A model generated the notes under the pieces. The model saw only the letters and a program-made list of their open reading frames with translations. It was not told the origin of the DNA and ran no database searches. From the NCBI GenBank assembly GCA_017528345.1, contig JAFXOX010000033.1, forward strand, positions 1-63,132: a stretch of DNA of 63,132 nt, read 5' to 3'. A program made the translations under genes and the position numbers. Each line of letters opens with the position of its first letter. Position 1 is the first letter of the stretch. Positions 16,182-25,236 of the stretch are shown here, one piece after another. The DNA comes from Desulfovibrio sp. GTDB taxonomy: Bacteria > Desulfobacterota > Desulfovibrionia > Desulfovibrionales > Desulfovibrionaceae.

Positions 16182-16751
16182 CTAGCTGCGAACATCACGC
16201 AGCTTTCTTGCCGGAACGCCGCCGACAACAGTCATGGGCGCAACATCCCGAGTGACGACAGCCCCTGCCGCAACAATGGCCCCCTCGCCAATGCTTACGC
16301 CAGGCACAACAGTCACTCTGGCGCCAAGCCAGGCGTTTTTGCCGATGACAATGGGCGCAGGTGTCAGATCTCCGCGATTGGCGGCAAGTTCACCATGGTT
16401 GAGGGTAGCCAGTGTGACCCCGTGACCGATGAGTGCGCCGTCCCCAATGGTAATGCCTCCCTGATCCTGAAAACAGCAGCAGGCATTGATGAAGACATCT
16501 TTGCCAATGTGGATGTTTTTGCCGCAATCGGTATAGAAGGGCGGAAACATGCGAAAGCTGGGATCGATAGGACGCCCTGTCAGCTCTCGGAAGATGGCCA
16601 AAATCTCTTCTGGACTGTGGTATTGGTTATTGAGACGCGTTGTGAGTTGGAGTGCCTTTTGTGAAGCCTCGTGCATGAAAAGATGGGCTTCAGAATTGGC
16701 CTTGACGGTTTGACCGCTGTCCATGATCGCAAGAAACTGGGTTAGGTCCAT
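16182..16751 (-). CDS. maltose/galactoside-type sugar O-acetyltransferase (left-handed beta helix)
   Basis: The product has 189 residues. An N-terminal helical cap (about 25-65, the maltose-acetyltransferase segment) precedes a left-handed beta helix of hexapeptides: NIHIGKDVFINACCCF, ITIGDGALIGHGVTL, IVIGKNAWLGARVTVV, VSIGEGAIVAAGAVVT and VVGGVPAR. The catalytic His is in TLNHGE. It would transfer acetyl from acetyl-CoA to a sugar hydroxyl, but the real acceptor is not predictable. It starts 29 bases after the alpha/beta hydrolase gene and is likely its operon partner. Confidence 0.9.
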   Translation of the reverse strand: MDLTQFLAIMDSGQTVKANSEAHLFMHEASQKALQLTTRLNNQYHSPEEILAIFRELTGRPIDPSFRMFPPFYTDCGKNIHIGKDVFINACCCFQDQGGITIGDGALIGHGVTLATLNHGELAANRGDLTPAPIVIGKNAWLGARVTVVPGVSIGEGAIVAAGAVVTRDVAPMTVVGGVPARKLRDVRS

Positions 16752-16780
16752 GGTGACTCCGGAAATCTGTGTGTTTGCTT

Positions 16781-17722
16781 CTAGCCGAGGTATTGGCCAA
16801 AGAAGGAAAGGAGTTTTTCGACCACAGCGGCAACAAAGACGGGGTTGTCGTAGAGGTCGACATGCGTTGCGCCCTCAATGCGATAAAGCTCCTTGGGCTG
16901 TCTGGCCTTGGCAAAGGCCGCATCACTGAAATAAATGGTGTCTGCCAGGCTTCCCACGATAAGAAGAATGGGGCGAGGGGACACCGTGTCGAGATGGGCA
17001 AAGGCGTCAAAAGCCGCGAGCTTGTCATTGCTTGAGACGAGATATCTGTTGACCGAGGTCGGGTATTGGCAGCGCTCCGTGCGGTAGTATTCAAAGGCTT
17101 CTTTCTGGATGACAGAGGTGTTTTCATCAATTTCCTGAGGGCTGTCTGGAACATATTTCCAGTAGGCTGCTTCTCCTCCACGGATTTCACTGGTACGTGC
17201 TTTTGCCACTTCTTCAAGAAGTTTCTGCTGAAAATTTTCGATATGCACGCCGGGAAAGCCGTTTTTCGCGCTGTCACCCACATCCCAGGTGCTGATGCCG
17301 CAAGCGGCCTTAATGCGTATGTCGGTTTGTACTGCGCTCATGGTATAGCCTGCTCCGGCACAGATGCCCATGGCTGCGATTTTTGTTTCATCCACATAGC
17401 TCAGTGTCATGAGATAATCTACGGCAGAGCGGATGTCCTCAACCCGTGAGAAGGGATCTTCAAGCAGACGCGGCAGGCCTTCGCTTTCGCCCTGATGTGA
17501 GGCATCAAAAGCTAAGGCAATATATCCGGCCTGTGACAGGTGCCAGGCATACAGAGACGAACACTGCTCCTTCACGCCACCTCCAGGATGTGTCACCACA
17601 ATGGCTGGATACTTCTTCTGGGCATCGAATGTCTTGGGAAGAAAAAGCAGGGCTGCAATGGTAAGATCATATTTTTTGAAGCTGACTTTTTGACCCTGCG
17701 TGTAATGGGTGTCATAACGCAT
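16781..17722 (-). CDS. alpha/beta hydrolase, dienelactone-hydrolase-like
   Basis: This is a 313-residue cytoplasmic alpha/beta hydrolase. The oxyanion region is VTHPGGGVKE (about 43-52). The nucleophile elbow reads GICAGAG (about 118-124), with Cys where most family members have Ser, as in dienelactone hydrolase. The acidic residue is likely in IVGSLADTIY and the His in GATHVDLYD near the C-terminus. The natural ester or peptide substrate is unknown. GGAG lies just before the ATG. It is the first gene of the minus-strand pair with the acetyltransferase and is convergent with the LysR-linked operon. Confidence 0.88.
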   Translation of the reverse strand: MRYDTHYTQGQKVSFKKYDLTIAALLFLPKTFDAQKKYPAIVVTHPGGGVKEQCSSLYAWHLSQAGYIALAFDASHQGESEGLPRLLEDPFSRVEDIRSAVDYLMTLSYVDETKIAAMGICAGAGYTMSAVQTDIRIKAACGISTWDVGDSAKNGFPGVHIENFQQKLLEEVAKARTSEIRGGEAAYWKYVPDSPQEIDENTSVIQKEAFEYYRTERCQYPTSVNRYLVSSNDKLAAFDAFAHLDTVSPRPILLIVGSLADTIYFSDAAFAKARQPKELYRIEGATHVDLYDNPVFVAAVVEKLLSFFGQYLG

Positions 17723-18257
17723 GATACGCTCCTTAGCGATGGTGTACGGTCTGCAGAGGACCTGAAAACTGAAGCAGCAAGCTCACTTCGCGTTGGTCTG
17801 AATACCAAGAACTGTGACGCAATGGAGCTCGGCATAGGTTTTGATGGTCTTGTACGCCAACGCATGAATTATGACAAATATTTATATTGAATGACTTTAT
17901 ATGCATTTTATACATAATACTAGAGGCGGAGCTTCTGACGGAAACGGAATGAAAAGTGCTTTGCATTGTCAGATAAGTGCCCTATATTCAACGGAAAGCA
18001 CCTTTTTTGCAGGACGCCGCTGACACACGTTCCAATCAGCTCGCAGTCGTGCCGTCTCGTTCAGTTGCATAAGGCAACGTGCACCAACCTCGGCTTCAAC
18101 AAGAGCAAGAACACGTTACCTCTATGATTCCCACAATTTCTGAAAAATGTTGTCAGACCTACACATAAGGATAGTGATAGCTGAAAACTATAATAGTATT
18201 TTCTCTTCTCTATACGCTTAACAAGTCCTAATAACTCCTCATAAAATGTGGTGTCAT
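17723..18257. other. intergenic boundary of the AT-rich island
   Basis: There is no convincing gene. The first 200 bases contain AT-rich sequence (17875-17930) suited to the promoter of the minus-strand hydrolase. From about 18120 the composition becomes strongly AT-rich and stays so to 19917, marking the left edge of foreign DNA. I see no integrase, tRNA or clear direct repeat at this edge. Confidence 0.5.
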
Positions 18258-19917
18258 ATGAACAGTTTGAATATATCGAAAGTTGATCTCAATAGAATAT
18301 CATTACCAATACAAAATTTTAAGACTTTAAGGGATGAGAACAAAATTTATGTTGATAAAACTTCACTCATTGCAAGCCTTGCAAAATTGACAACGCCTAT
18401 TTTTCTTTCACGCCCAAGAAGATTTGGTAAGACATTATTGGCATCAACGTTCGCATCGTTATTTTCGCATGGTGTTAAAGATTTTAAAGGTCTTGATATA
18501 GAAAATGAATGGCAAGATCAATATGAATATCCAGTAATTATGCTGACATTTTCATCATATGCAAGAGTTTCTATTGATGTTTTTACTAATGATTTTTGTA
18601 ATGATATTATTTTAAAATTTTACAAACAATTTCCATATTTAAAGAATTTAGATATACCAAAAAATATTACTCCACATTTATTGCTTTCTTTATTTCTTGA
18701 TAATATTAAAGAGTCTAAAATAGTTGTTTTAATAGATGAATATGATTCGCCCATTACACATACTTTTGAAAATGAATTGTTACAAAGTCAAATTCTTCAG
18801 TATATGAGATCTTTCTTTGACGTAATAAAGAGCTGTTTATATAAAATAAGATTTATTTTTATTACTGGTATTACCAAGATTGCACATGTTAGTTTGTTTT
18901 CAGATATTAATTTTTTGACAGATATAACTTATGATAGTAAGTATTCATCATTATTAGGCTTAACAGATTGTGAAATACATAAATATTACAATGTATATAT
19001 AAAAAATGCAGCAAAAGTTTTAGGAATATCTGAAAAATCTGTGTATTCTAGGTTAAAATCTTTTTATGATGGATATCAATTTTCAGTAGAATCGCAGGAG
19101 ACAGTGTATAATCCATGGTCTTTCTTAAATTTTATTTTAAATCCTACCCAAGGATTTAAGAATTATTGGTATATGAGTGGGGGGGACACCTAGTATACTT
19201 ATGAATTATTTAAAGGGAAATACTAATTCTACTTCAAGATTGCTAGATAAAAATGAGCTATTAGATATTTTTAATGATAATAACTATGTTGAAGTTTTTA
19301 AAAAGAGCGATTTACAAATTAAAACAAGTATAGACAATATTCATATTTCTATTTTATTATTGCAGACAGGTTATTTTACACTTAGAAAGTTAAATTTATT
19401 TGAAATTTGTTTAGCATTACCAAATGCTGAAGTGTCTGATTCCCTTATTTTATTGTTAATGCATGCTCAGAATACAAACATTAGTAATGATATAAAAAAT
19501 AATTTACTAAACCTACCTAAAATGTTAGATAATTTATGTATTGATGATATTGCTAAGTTATTTTCATCTATTTTAATAGAATCAATTTCTCCAAATTCAA
19601 ATGATTTTAAAAATGAGAATGCTTTAAGAGACATAATATTTATTATGATACCTGATGGTCTCGTTGATAAAACACGTGAAAATCCAAATGCTTGTGGTTT
19701 TTCTGATTTAGAATTAGCAACAAAAAAGACAAAAATTTGTATAGAATTCAAAAGAAGTACATCTTCACAAAAAGATAATGTGGTTTTAGAAGAAGGGATC
19801 GCACAAATAAAACAAAGAAAATATGGATCAGGAAGGAGAAAGTGTACGCGAGTTGTGATGGTGATCAATAGTGAATTACGTGAGATTACGAAAGTAAAGA
19901 TTGTAGAAGTCGAATAA
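18258..19917 (+). pseudogene. AAA-ATPase-like / PD-(D/E)XK nuclease protein, frameshifted at a G7 run
   Basis: Two frames together encode a full protein of the AAA-ATPase-like family with a C-terminal PD-(D/E)XK domain. The first frame has YVDKTSLIASL, the Walker A region SRPRRFGKTLLAS, and Walker B VVLIDEYDSPI. The second frame has the nuclease core (GFSDLELATKKT, ICIEFKR) near the C-terminus. They break at seven G (19179-19185): the first frame ends SGGDT-stop, while the family reads SGGTPS. Removing one G restores one frame. It may be a true pseudogene, a phase-variable gene, or a sequencing error. The gene is far more AT-rich than its neighbours, so it was probably acquired. Such proteins are common, mobile and of unknown role. 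Confidence 0.8.
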
Positions 19918-20148
19918 TTGGCTGTGCAAGCGACAAGTATTGATTTTGGCTGTGTTTAAGAAACGTGTTGATCCAGGGTAGATGTGATGGAACGTTGTTG
20001 TTTTGGGCAAGCACCTTTGCCCCCCCAGAGGGGTACGGCCTATAGCCCTTGTAGTGAGAGGCCGGTTTGTTGGATGAGCATGTCAGAAATCCGATGAAGG
20101 GTGGCATCGGCTGTGAGCGTTGAATTGTCCAACGAATGATCCAACCCG

Positions 20149-20234
20149 GTTGGATGATTTTTGGGAAAACTGTCGCAGGAGAAACAGAACGGCTGTCGCG
20201 TCACCCATGCTGCTGGCAGGTAAATCGGGATTTG
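20149..20234 (+). repeat. 86-bp direct repeat of the immunity array, copy 1
   Basis: It begins GTTGGATGATTTTTGGG and ends near GGGATTTG. It is nearly identical to 20915-21000 and 22391-22476. It lies immediately before the first immunity-like gene and contributes no start codon to it. A short inverted repeat (ATCCAAC/GTTGGAT) overlaps its left edge. Confidence 0.9.
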
Positions 20235-20248
20235 TGGGGGGAGGAATC

Positions 20249-20881
20249 ATGAATAAAAAAGCTTTGGATATATTGGCTGATGCCATCTCTGACGCAGGCG
20301 CCTGGCAATGGTGGCATATGGAGAAAGACATGCTGCAACTGGAATTTTGCGGTGTGCAGCTATACGATGAGTCAAAAGCTGAGAAGGATAGCCACACTAT
20401 GGATGTGATCGCGATCCGGTTCTTTGGCAATGTATTTATTGTATTTTTGGACGACCTGTATGAAGACGCAGCAAAACCCTGGTATGAGAGATTCTATGAT
20501 GATGAGATAGCTGCATTTGAATGCGATGGATATGAACTGGAATTCGATAATCCCGAATATGCGCGGGAAGTGTATGACGGGTATAGAAACCGGAAGCCCA
20601 TAACATCGTTTGACGTCATGGATACCCTGACAGGTGCAAAGCATCTTATTGCTGTAAAGAGTGGAGATACAGGAGTCGTTGCCGGTGGTGACCGGATTGA
20701 AGTCGTGAGTAAAAATGCTTCGATATTGGAAGAAGAAATCGAGCCGTTGTCAAGGAAGTGGTGGGAATACTGGAAGAATTACTGGCGGTTAAGAGGAACA
20801 CCTGATGCCTTGCATAAAGACCAGACCTGCGAAGTGATTATTCCTGTGGATGTAAAAAAACCGCAGGGTTTTTGGCAATAA
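20249..20881 (+). CDS. immunity-like protein A (orphan)
   Basis: The product has 210 residues, is acidic and tryptophan-rich, and has no signal or membrane segment. Its N-terminal pattern (ALDILADAISDAGAWQWWHM, then LQLEFCGVQLYDE and IAIRFFGNVFIVFLDD) resembles small cytoplasmic immunity-type proteins of polymorphic toxin systems; this is pattern recognition, not a confirmed family match. ATG 20249 is preceded by GGGGGGAGGA. An in-frame extension through the repeat is unlikely to be translated, because the equivalent frame in repeat copy 3 has a stop. No toxin gene is adjacent. Base composition differs from the backbone. Confidence 0.6.
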   Translation: MNKKALDILADAISDAGAWQWWHMEKDMLQLEFCGVQLYDESKAEKDSHTMDVIAIRFFGNVFIVFLDDLYEDAAKPWYERFYDDEIAAFECDGYELEFDNPEYAREVYDGYRNRKPITSFDVMDTLTGAKHLIAVKSGDTGVVAGGDRIEVVSKNASILEEEIEPLSRKWWEYWKNYWRLRGTPDALHKDQTCEVIIPVDVKKPQGFWQ

Positions 20882-20914
20882 TGGAACGGAGTCCGGTAAA
20901 TTCCAGTTTATCCA

Positions 20915-21000
20915 GTTGGATGATTTTTGGGAAAACTGTCGCAGGGGAAACAGAACGGCTGTCGCGTCACCCATGCTGCTGGCAGGCAAATTGGGATTTG
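20915..21000 (+). repeat. 86-bp direct repeat of the immunity array, copy 2
   Basis: It matches copy 1 with only a few substitutions, including GGGGAAAC for GGAGAAAC and GCAAATTG for GTAAATCG. It lies between immunity-like genes A and B. Confidence 0.9.
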
Positions 21001-21015
21001 TTAGGGAAATAATGC

Positions 21016-21354
21016 ATGGAAAAAGATTTCGGATCGCTAAATCTGAGTCCAGATGAAGTGACATACGCTTATAAGGGCGAAACATATCGATTGTGGTCTC
21101 ATCCGTATGAACCCTGTTTATATTTATGGAGAGGCGATGAATGTGTTTGTACTCTGCATAATGCGTATAATACGGAAGATCTTGTGAAAGCATTTTCTGC
21201 TGGCACAACAGTTAAAACAAATTTCGGGAAAGATTACGATAAGGAATACAATGAAGCATGCTTCTGCCGGGTATTATCCGCAGCGCTTGACAGCGGGCGT
21301 GAAAACATGGATTTCTTCTATGCCGCAAAGCTTGCAAAGGATGGATTCCGTTAA
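21016..21354 (+). CDS. immunity-like protein B (orphan), unknown family
   Basis: This 112-residue soluble protein is rich in aromatic and acidic residues (GETYRLWSHPYEPCLYLWRG, VKTNFGKDYDKEYNEACFC). I do not recognise a family. It begins 15 bases after repeat copy 2, as gene A begins 14 bases after copy 1, which ties it to the same cassette structure. The ribosome binding site is weak (TTAGGG, then AAATAATGC before the start). It lies 23 bases before gene C. Its small size, lack of signal peptide and position make an immunity role the simplest guess. Confidence 0.5.
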   Translation: MEKDFGSLNLSPDEVTYAYKGETYRLWSHPYEPCLYLWRGDECVCTLHNAYNTEDLVKAFSAGTTVKTNFGKDYDKEYNEACFCRVLSAALDSGRENMDFFYAAKLAKDGFR

Positions 21355-21377
21355 CTTTGAGCTTATGGTGAAAAAGG

Positions 21378-21887
21378 ATGGAAAAACTCATAACTCCGTT
21401 TGGAGAAATAAAAATACTGACAGACGGAAAAACAACCTCTTTCTCTGCAGAAGAAGGCAGAAAACTGGATGTGTTATGCCCGCATGTTTTGGGAAGATAC
21501 CGGATTACTGTTCAGTTTGCTCCTGACGGTGAGGAACATACCATAGCGTGTGTCTTCCAGTCTGATTGTTCATATAAAAGAACTCCGGAAAGCGGTGAGC
21601 GGCTGGAATGCCAAAGCTTTTATAACGACCGTAGGTTTAAATTGTCCATTGGACTTGAATGCGAGGCATACTATATAGGTGATGTAAGAATCTCTGATAA
21701 ATATGATTATGATGTTGGTTACCTGGAAAATGGAATGTCATTTCACATCAAGTCTGACACAAAAATACAAGAATATGTTTTTGGAATTTCCTGGATAGAT
21801 AATGTTGGATGGGATGATCCGATAGATGACATTAAAAATCGTGGAGTCGAAACATGGTACGGGGCTGATCCCAGCTTAACGCTATAA
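21378..21887 (+). CDS. immunity-like protein C (orphan), unknown family
   Basis: This 169-residue soluble protein has a beta-rich pattern (ITPFGEIKILTDGKTTSFSA, YRITVQFAPDGEEH) and an acidic C-terminal half (ISWIDNVGWDDPIDDIKNRG). I do not recognise the family. AAAAAGGATGG lies before the ATG. It follows gene B closely and is followed by a short repeat that recurs after gene D. No secretion signal is present. Confidence 0.5.
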   Translation: MEKLITPFGEIKILTDGKTTSFSAEEGRKLDVLCPHVLGRYRITVQFAPDGEEHTIACVFQSDCSYKRTPESGERLECQSFYNDRRFKLSIGLECEAYYIGDVRISDKYDYDVGYLENGMSFHIKSDTKIQEYVFGISWIDNVGWDDPIDDIKNRGVETWYGADPSLTL

Positions 21888-21892
21888 ATTCT

Positions 21893-21926
21893 AGTTTATC
21901 GGTGTCCCGCAGACATTACCGCAACA
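21893..21926 (+). repeat. 34-bp spacer repeat, copy 1
   Basis: AGTTTATCGGTGTCCCGC begins a 34-base segment that matches 22351-22384 at 28 of 34 positions. Its first bases (AGTTTATC) also occur just before 86-bp repeat copy 2. It follows the stop of gene C by a few bases. Confidence 0.7.
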
Positions 21927-21939
21927 ACCATAGGTAAAG

Positions 21940-22314
21940 ATGAACAAACGTTCAATGAAGGTATTTGTGAGTACAAAGATGATAAATCAGAGAATACAGA
22001 ACTATATAGATAATCATGCCTTCTGTTCAGAATACCTTTTCAAGGATTGGGAAGGTTTTCTTGATCTTCTTTATGCTGAAGGCTATCGTATTTCATCCAT
22101 CCTATGGTGGGATCACTGTTTGAAATCACAACACCATGAATCTGTAGGAAGTGCTGGGTACAATTATCCCGAAAACAATGATTTTATGTATGCCGAAACC
22201 CAGTTGTACAAAGAATGTTTGGAAACAAATACGCTTGATGAAATCAAGGAATATATCAATCAGGAGAGGAAAATAGGTTGTCGATATGGCAGCAAATACA
22301 GGACCACGATTTAG
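21940..22314 (+). CDS. immunity-like protein D (orphan), unknown family
   Basis: The product has 124 residues, a basic N-terminus (MNKRSMKVFVSTKMINQRIQ), then LFKDWEGFLDLLYAEGYRIS, ILWWDHCLKSQHHESVG and a helical C-terminus (LDEIKEYINQERK). The two-Trp segment and small soluble form are common in immunity proteins, but I do not recognise the family. AGGTAAAG precedes the ATG. It is followed by spacer repeat copy 2 and 86-bp repeat copy 3, after which no gene follows. Confidence 0.5.
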   Translation: MNKRSMKVFVSTKMINQRIQNYIDNHAFCSEYLFKDWEGFLDLLYAEGYRISSILWWDHCLKSQHHESVGSAGYNYPENNDFMYAETQLYKECLETNTLDEIKEYINQERKIGCRYGSKYRTTI

Positions 22315-22350
22315 TACCTTCTTTCTATCTGGCAGATTGACAAAGTCAAG

Positions 22351-22384
22351 TTTATCGCCGTCGCGCAGCTATTAACGCAACATA
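22351..22384 (+). repeat. 34-bp spacer repeat, copy 2
   Basis: It is the partner of 21893-21926 and lies directly before 86-bp repeat copy 3, so the two repeat types together look like one cassette junction. Confidence 0.7.
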
Positions 22385-22390
22385 TATACG

Positions 22391-22476
22391 GTTGGATGAT
22401 TTTTGGGAAAACTGTCGCAGGTAAAACAGAACGGCTGTTGCGTCACCCATGCTGCTGGCAGACAAATCAGGATTTA
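22391..22476 (+). repeat. 86-bp direct repeat of the immunity array, copy 3
   Basis: This is the most diverged copy (GTAAAACAG and GTTGCGTC variants). The frame that is open in copies 1 and 2 has a TAA here. It is followed by about 150 bases without a gene and then by the feoB terminator, so it marks the right end of the array. Confidence 0.9.
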
Positions 22477-22628
22477 GCAGGAAAGATTGCCGCGCAACCG
22501 AGGAAAATGTCTGGCAGGAAGTCCCATAGACCTGTTGTTTACCAGTAAACATGGGGGCGCCAACACAGCACATGGATTCATGTCTTTTTAGGGGGTAGCT
22601 GGACGCATTTTGAAGATGTCATCTCTCT

Positions 22629-22660
22629 CAAAAAAAAGACCCTGCGTTGCCGCAGGGTCT
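22629..22660 (-). terminator. terminator of the feoAB operon
   Basis: AGACCCTGCG and CGCAGGGTCT form a perfect 10-bp stem with a 4-base loop, followed on the minus strand by eight T. Confidence 0.92.
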
Positions 22661-22681
22661 CAAGGAGCGTAGCTTACGTGG

Positions 22682-24922
22682 CTAGACTGGCCACATGGAG
22701 AGGCCAATACGGTAGCCGGCCCAGGCCACAAGGTAGGCCAGAGCAGTATTAAAGAAGATACTGAAGAAGAGCCACTTCCAGCCGCCTGCTTCCTGCTTGA
22801 TGACCACTAGAGCCACAAAGCAGGGTGAGTAGAGCAGGACAAAGAGCATCAGAGACAGCGCTGTCGCTTTGGACCAGTTGGGCGCTTCCTTCAAACGGTC
22901 ACTAAGGCTCTTGGTGGCTTCTTCGTCTTCGGCGTCTTCGATTTCACCCAGTGACCAGGCTGTACCCAGGGTGCCGACAACGGCTTCCTTGGCAGCCACA
23001 CCGGCAATCAGAGCAATGTCGGTGCGCCAGTCATAGCCAAGAGGTGCCAGGAAGGGTTCCACAGCCTTACCCAGACGACCGGCCACGGAATAGGCCAGTT
23101 CTTCTTCACTTAAGGTGTTCTGTGCTTCAGCCAGGGCTTCTTCAGCTTTGCCGCGTTCTTCTTCCGAGGCGTTGGCGGCAAGCCCGTCCACGACCTTCTG
23201 AGCTTCCTCGATTTTCTGCTCGAGAGGAGCGGAGAGATTTTCAGGTAATTCCGGGAACTTCATCATGGCCCAGAGTACAATGGAGATGGCCAGAAGCACG
23301 GTACCGGCCTTCTTCATATACATCCAGGCACGTTCCCAGCAGTGCAGAAGCACGCTGAAGAGAGTGGGAAAACGATAGGGGGGCAGTTCCATGACAAAGG
23401 GGGTGGGATCGCCTTTGACGATGGTTGAGCGCAGCAGTCTGGCCACAATCAGAGCCATAGCCCAGCCGACAAGGGTCATGATGAACATGATCTTGGGGGC
23501 GTCTTCCGTACCAAAGAAGGCTGTGGAAAGCAAAAGGAAAACAGGCCATTTGGCACCGCAGGTCATATAGGGCAGTGTCAGCAGTGTGGCCATTTTTTCC
23601 TTGCGGCTGCGCAGGGTGCGGGTGGCCATGGCACCGGGAATGGCGCAGCCACCGGCAATACCGCCACTTACGCAGTAGGGCATGACAGAGGCGCCGTGCA
23701 GGCCGAACATGCGGAAGATGCGGTCCATCATATAGGCCATACGTGCCATATAGCCGCAGTCCTCAAGGAAGGAGAGCAGGGAGAACATGATGACAATGAG
23801 CGGCACAAAACTCAGCACGCCACCCACACCATTGATGATGCCGTCCACAACCAGAGACTTGAGGGCGCCATCCTGCATATTTTCACCAACCCAGTCACCC
23901 AGAGCTGCCAGTCCGTCTTCCACCCAGCCCTGGGGGTAGGCGCCGATTTCAATGGTGAACTGGTACATCAGGTAGAGTACGGCGAGCATGATGACAGGAC
24001 CAAAGAAGATATTGGTCAGAACGGCGTCCAGTTTGTCAGAAAAAGCCAGACGGTCTTTGGTCGGGTCCTGGGTAAGTACACCATCACCTAAGGCTCCGCG
24101 GATGAAGCCGTAACGGTGGTCGGTGATCACGCTTTCCATATTGGTACCAAGGGTCGAGCGCACATGCTCAAAGGTTTGGTCGGCAATGGCCTGCAGTTTG
24201 GCTGTGGTCGCAGCGTCTGCCGCCTTGGCCTCTTCAAGCATGTCCACGTCGCGCTCCATGAGTTTGAGCGCTACATAGTAAGGATGATACTTGCCGGCAA
24301 GCAGTTTGGCCTGGCTGGCAATATCTTCCATTTTTTTCAGGGCTGGATCCACATCGCTGCCGTAGCTCAGTCTGAGCGGTTCACGCATGCCTTTGTCGGC
24401 CATCTCCACAGCGGCGCCTAGCACTTCCTTCAGTCCCTGGCCTGAACGTGCGGTCATGGGAAAAACGGGAATGGACAGGGCGCTGGAGAGCTTTTCCATA
24501 TTAATGGAAATGCCGCCAGCCTTGGCTTCATCCATCATATTGCAGCCGAGCACAACAGGCATACCCATTTCCAGCATCTGTACGGTGAGCAGCAGATTGC
24601 GTTCAAGAGCAGATGCTTCGGCGACATCAATGACGGCTTGGACGTTATTGGAGGAGAGCTCACGACGGGCCACGATTTCTTCCATGGAATAGGCCGTGAG
24701 AGAATAGGTGCCAGGCAGATCGACCAGAGTGATGCGCTTATTGTTAAAAGAAACATCACCTTCTTTGCGGTCAACTGTCACACCGGGATAATTGCCCACA
24801 TGCTGGCGGGCACCGGTATAGCCGTTGAAAACGGTGGTTTTGCCGCAGTTGGGATTACCAGCCAGGGCAATGCGCAGTGTTTTGCCAGCGTCTGCGCTCA
24901 TTGCAATGTCTTGGGAACTCAC
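22682..24922 (-). CDS. feoB: FeoB ferrous iron transporter
   Basis: The product has 746 residues. The N-terminal G domain has G1 GNPNCGKTT (about 22-30), switch I HVGNYPGVTVDRKEG, G3 DLPGTYSL and G4 NMMDEA; a helical guanine-dissociation-inhibitor-like region follows, then the membrane part. The membrane region begins near residue 290 with the paired Gate-type segments, including GGVLSFVPLIVIMF, MPYCVSGGIAGGCAIPGA and MTCGAKWPVFLL. A charged insert (EEAQKVVDGLAANASEEERG) lies in a periplasmic or cytoplasmic loop. The start is GTG at 24922, six bases after AAGGAG; an ATG seven codons later is the alternative. It imports Fe2+ across the inner membrane with FeoA. Confidence 0.97.
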   Translation of the reverse strand: MSSQDIAMSADAGKTLRIALAGNPNCGKTTVFNGYTGARQHVGNYPGVTVDRKEGDVSFNNKRITLVDLPGTYSLTAYSMEEIVARRELSSNNVQAVIDVAEASALERNLLLTVQMLEMGMPVVLGCNMMDEAKAGGISINMEKLSSALSIPVFPMTARSGQGLKEVLGAAVEMADKGMREPLRLSYGSDVDPALKKMEDIASQAKLLAGKYHPYYVALKLMERDVDMLEEAKAADAATTAKLQAIADQTFEHVRSTLGTNMESVITDHRYGFIRGALGDGVLTQDPTKDRLAFSDKLDAVLTNIFFGPVIMLAVLYLMYQFTIEIGAYPQGWVEDGLAALGDWVGENMQDGALKSLVVDGIINGVGGVLSFVPLIVIMFSLLSFLEDCGYMARMAYMMDRIFRMFGLHGASVMPYCVSGGIAGGCAIPGAMATRTLRSRKEKMATLLTLPYMTCGAKWPVFLLLSTAFFGTEDAPKIMFIMTLVGWAMALIVARLLRSTIVKGDPTPFVMELPPYRFPTLFSVLLHCWERAWMYMKKAGTVLLAISIVLWAMMKFPELPENLSAPLEQKIEEAQKVVDGLAANASEEERGKAEEALAEAQNTLSEEELAYSVAGRLGKAVEPFLAPLGYDWRTDIALIAGVAAKEAVVGTLGTAWSLGEIEDAEDEEATKSLSDRLKEAPNWSKATALSLMLFVLLYSPCFVALVVIKQEAGGWKWLFFSIFFNTALAYLVAWAGYRIGLSMWPV

Positions 24923-24999
24923 CAGGGACTCCTTACTAAAGAATGCTTATACTCACACCTTGAGCTGATGTGTGCCAGGAAGAAAAAAAGATGAGGATA

Positions 25000-25236
25000 T
25001 TAGAGCGTTTCTACTTTGATGAAATCAGCTTCGCTGTTTCGCAAAGAAATGGTCACGCCAGAAAGCCGTACGGCCACAGGATCCCTCAAAGGCGCCTTGC
25101 CCACAATAGAAACCGTTGAGCCGGGAATGAGACCCATGTCGCGGATGCGACGATTCATTTCGCCACGGGCTTCCACGGTGAGAATCTTGGCCTTTTTGCC
25201 CACAGGGAGCTCTCTCAGATTGATGCTTTTATTCAT
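25000..25236 (-). CDS. feoA: FeoA ferrous iron transport accessory protein
   Basis: This is a 78-residue SH3-like protein of normal FeoA length: LRELPVGKKAKILTVEARGE, MNRRIRDMGLIPGSTVSIVG, DPVAVRLSGVTISLRNSEAD. It is thought to act in the cytoplasm on FeoB. GGAGG precedes the ATG by 7 bases. It is 77 bases upstream of feoB and clearly the first gene of the operon. Confidence 0.95.
   Translation of the reverse strand: MNKSINLRELPVGKKAKILTVEARGEMNRRIRDMGLIPGSTVSIVGKAPLRDPVAVRLSGVTISLRNSEADFIKVETL

Noticed and set aside
20149..22476. Considered as a CRISPR array
   Set aside because: There are only three repeats, they are 86 bp, the spacing is 0.7-1.4 kb with genes between, and no cas genes are present.
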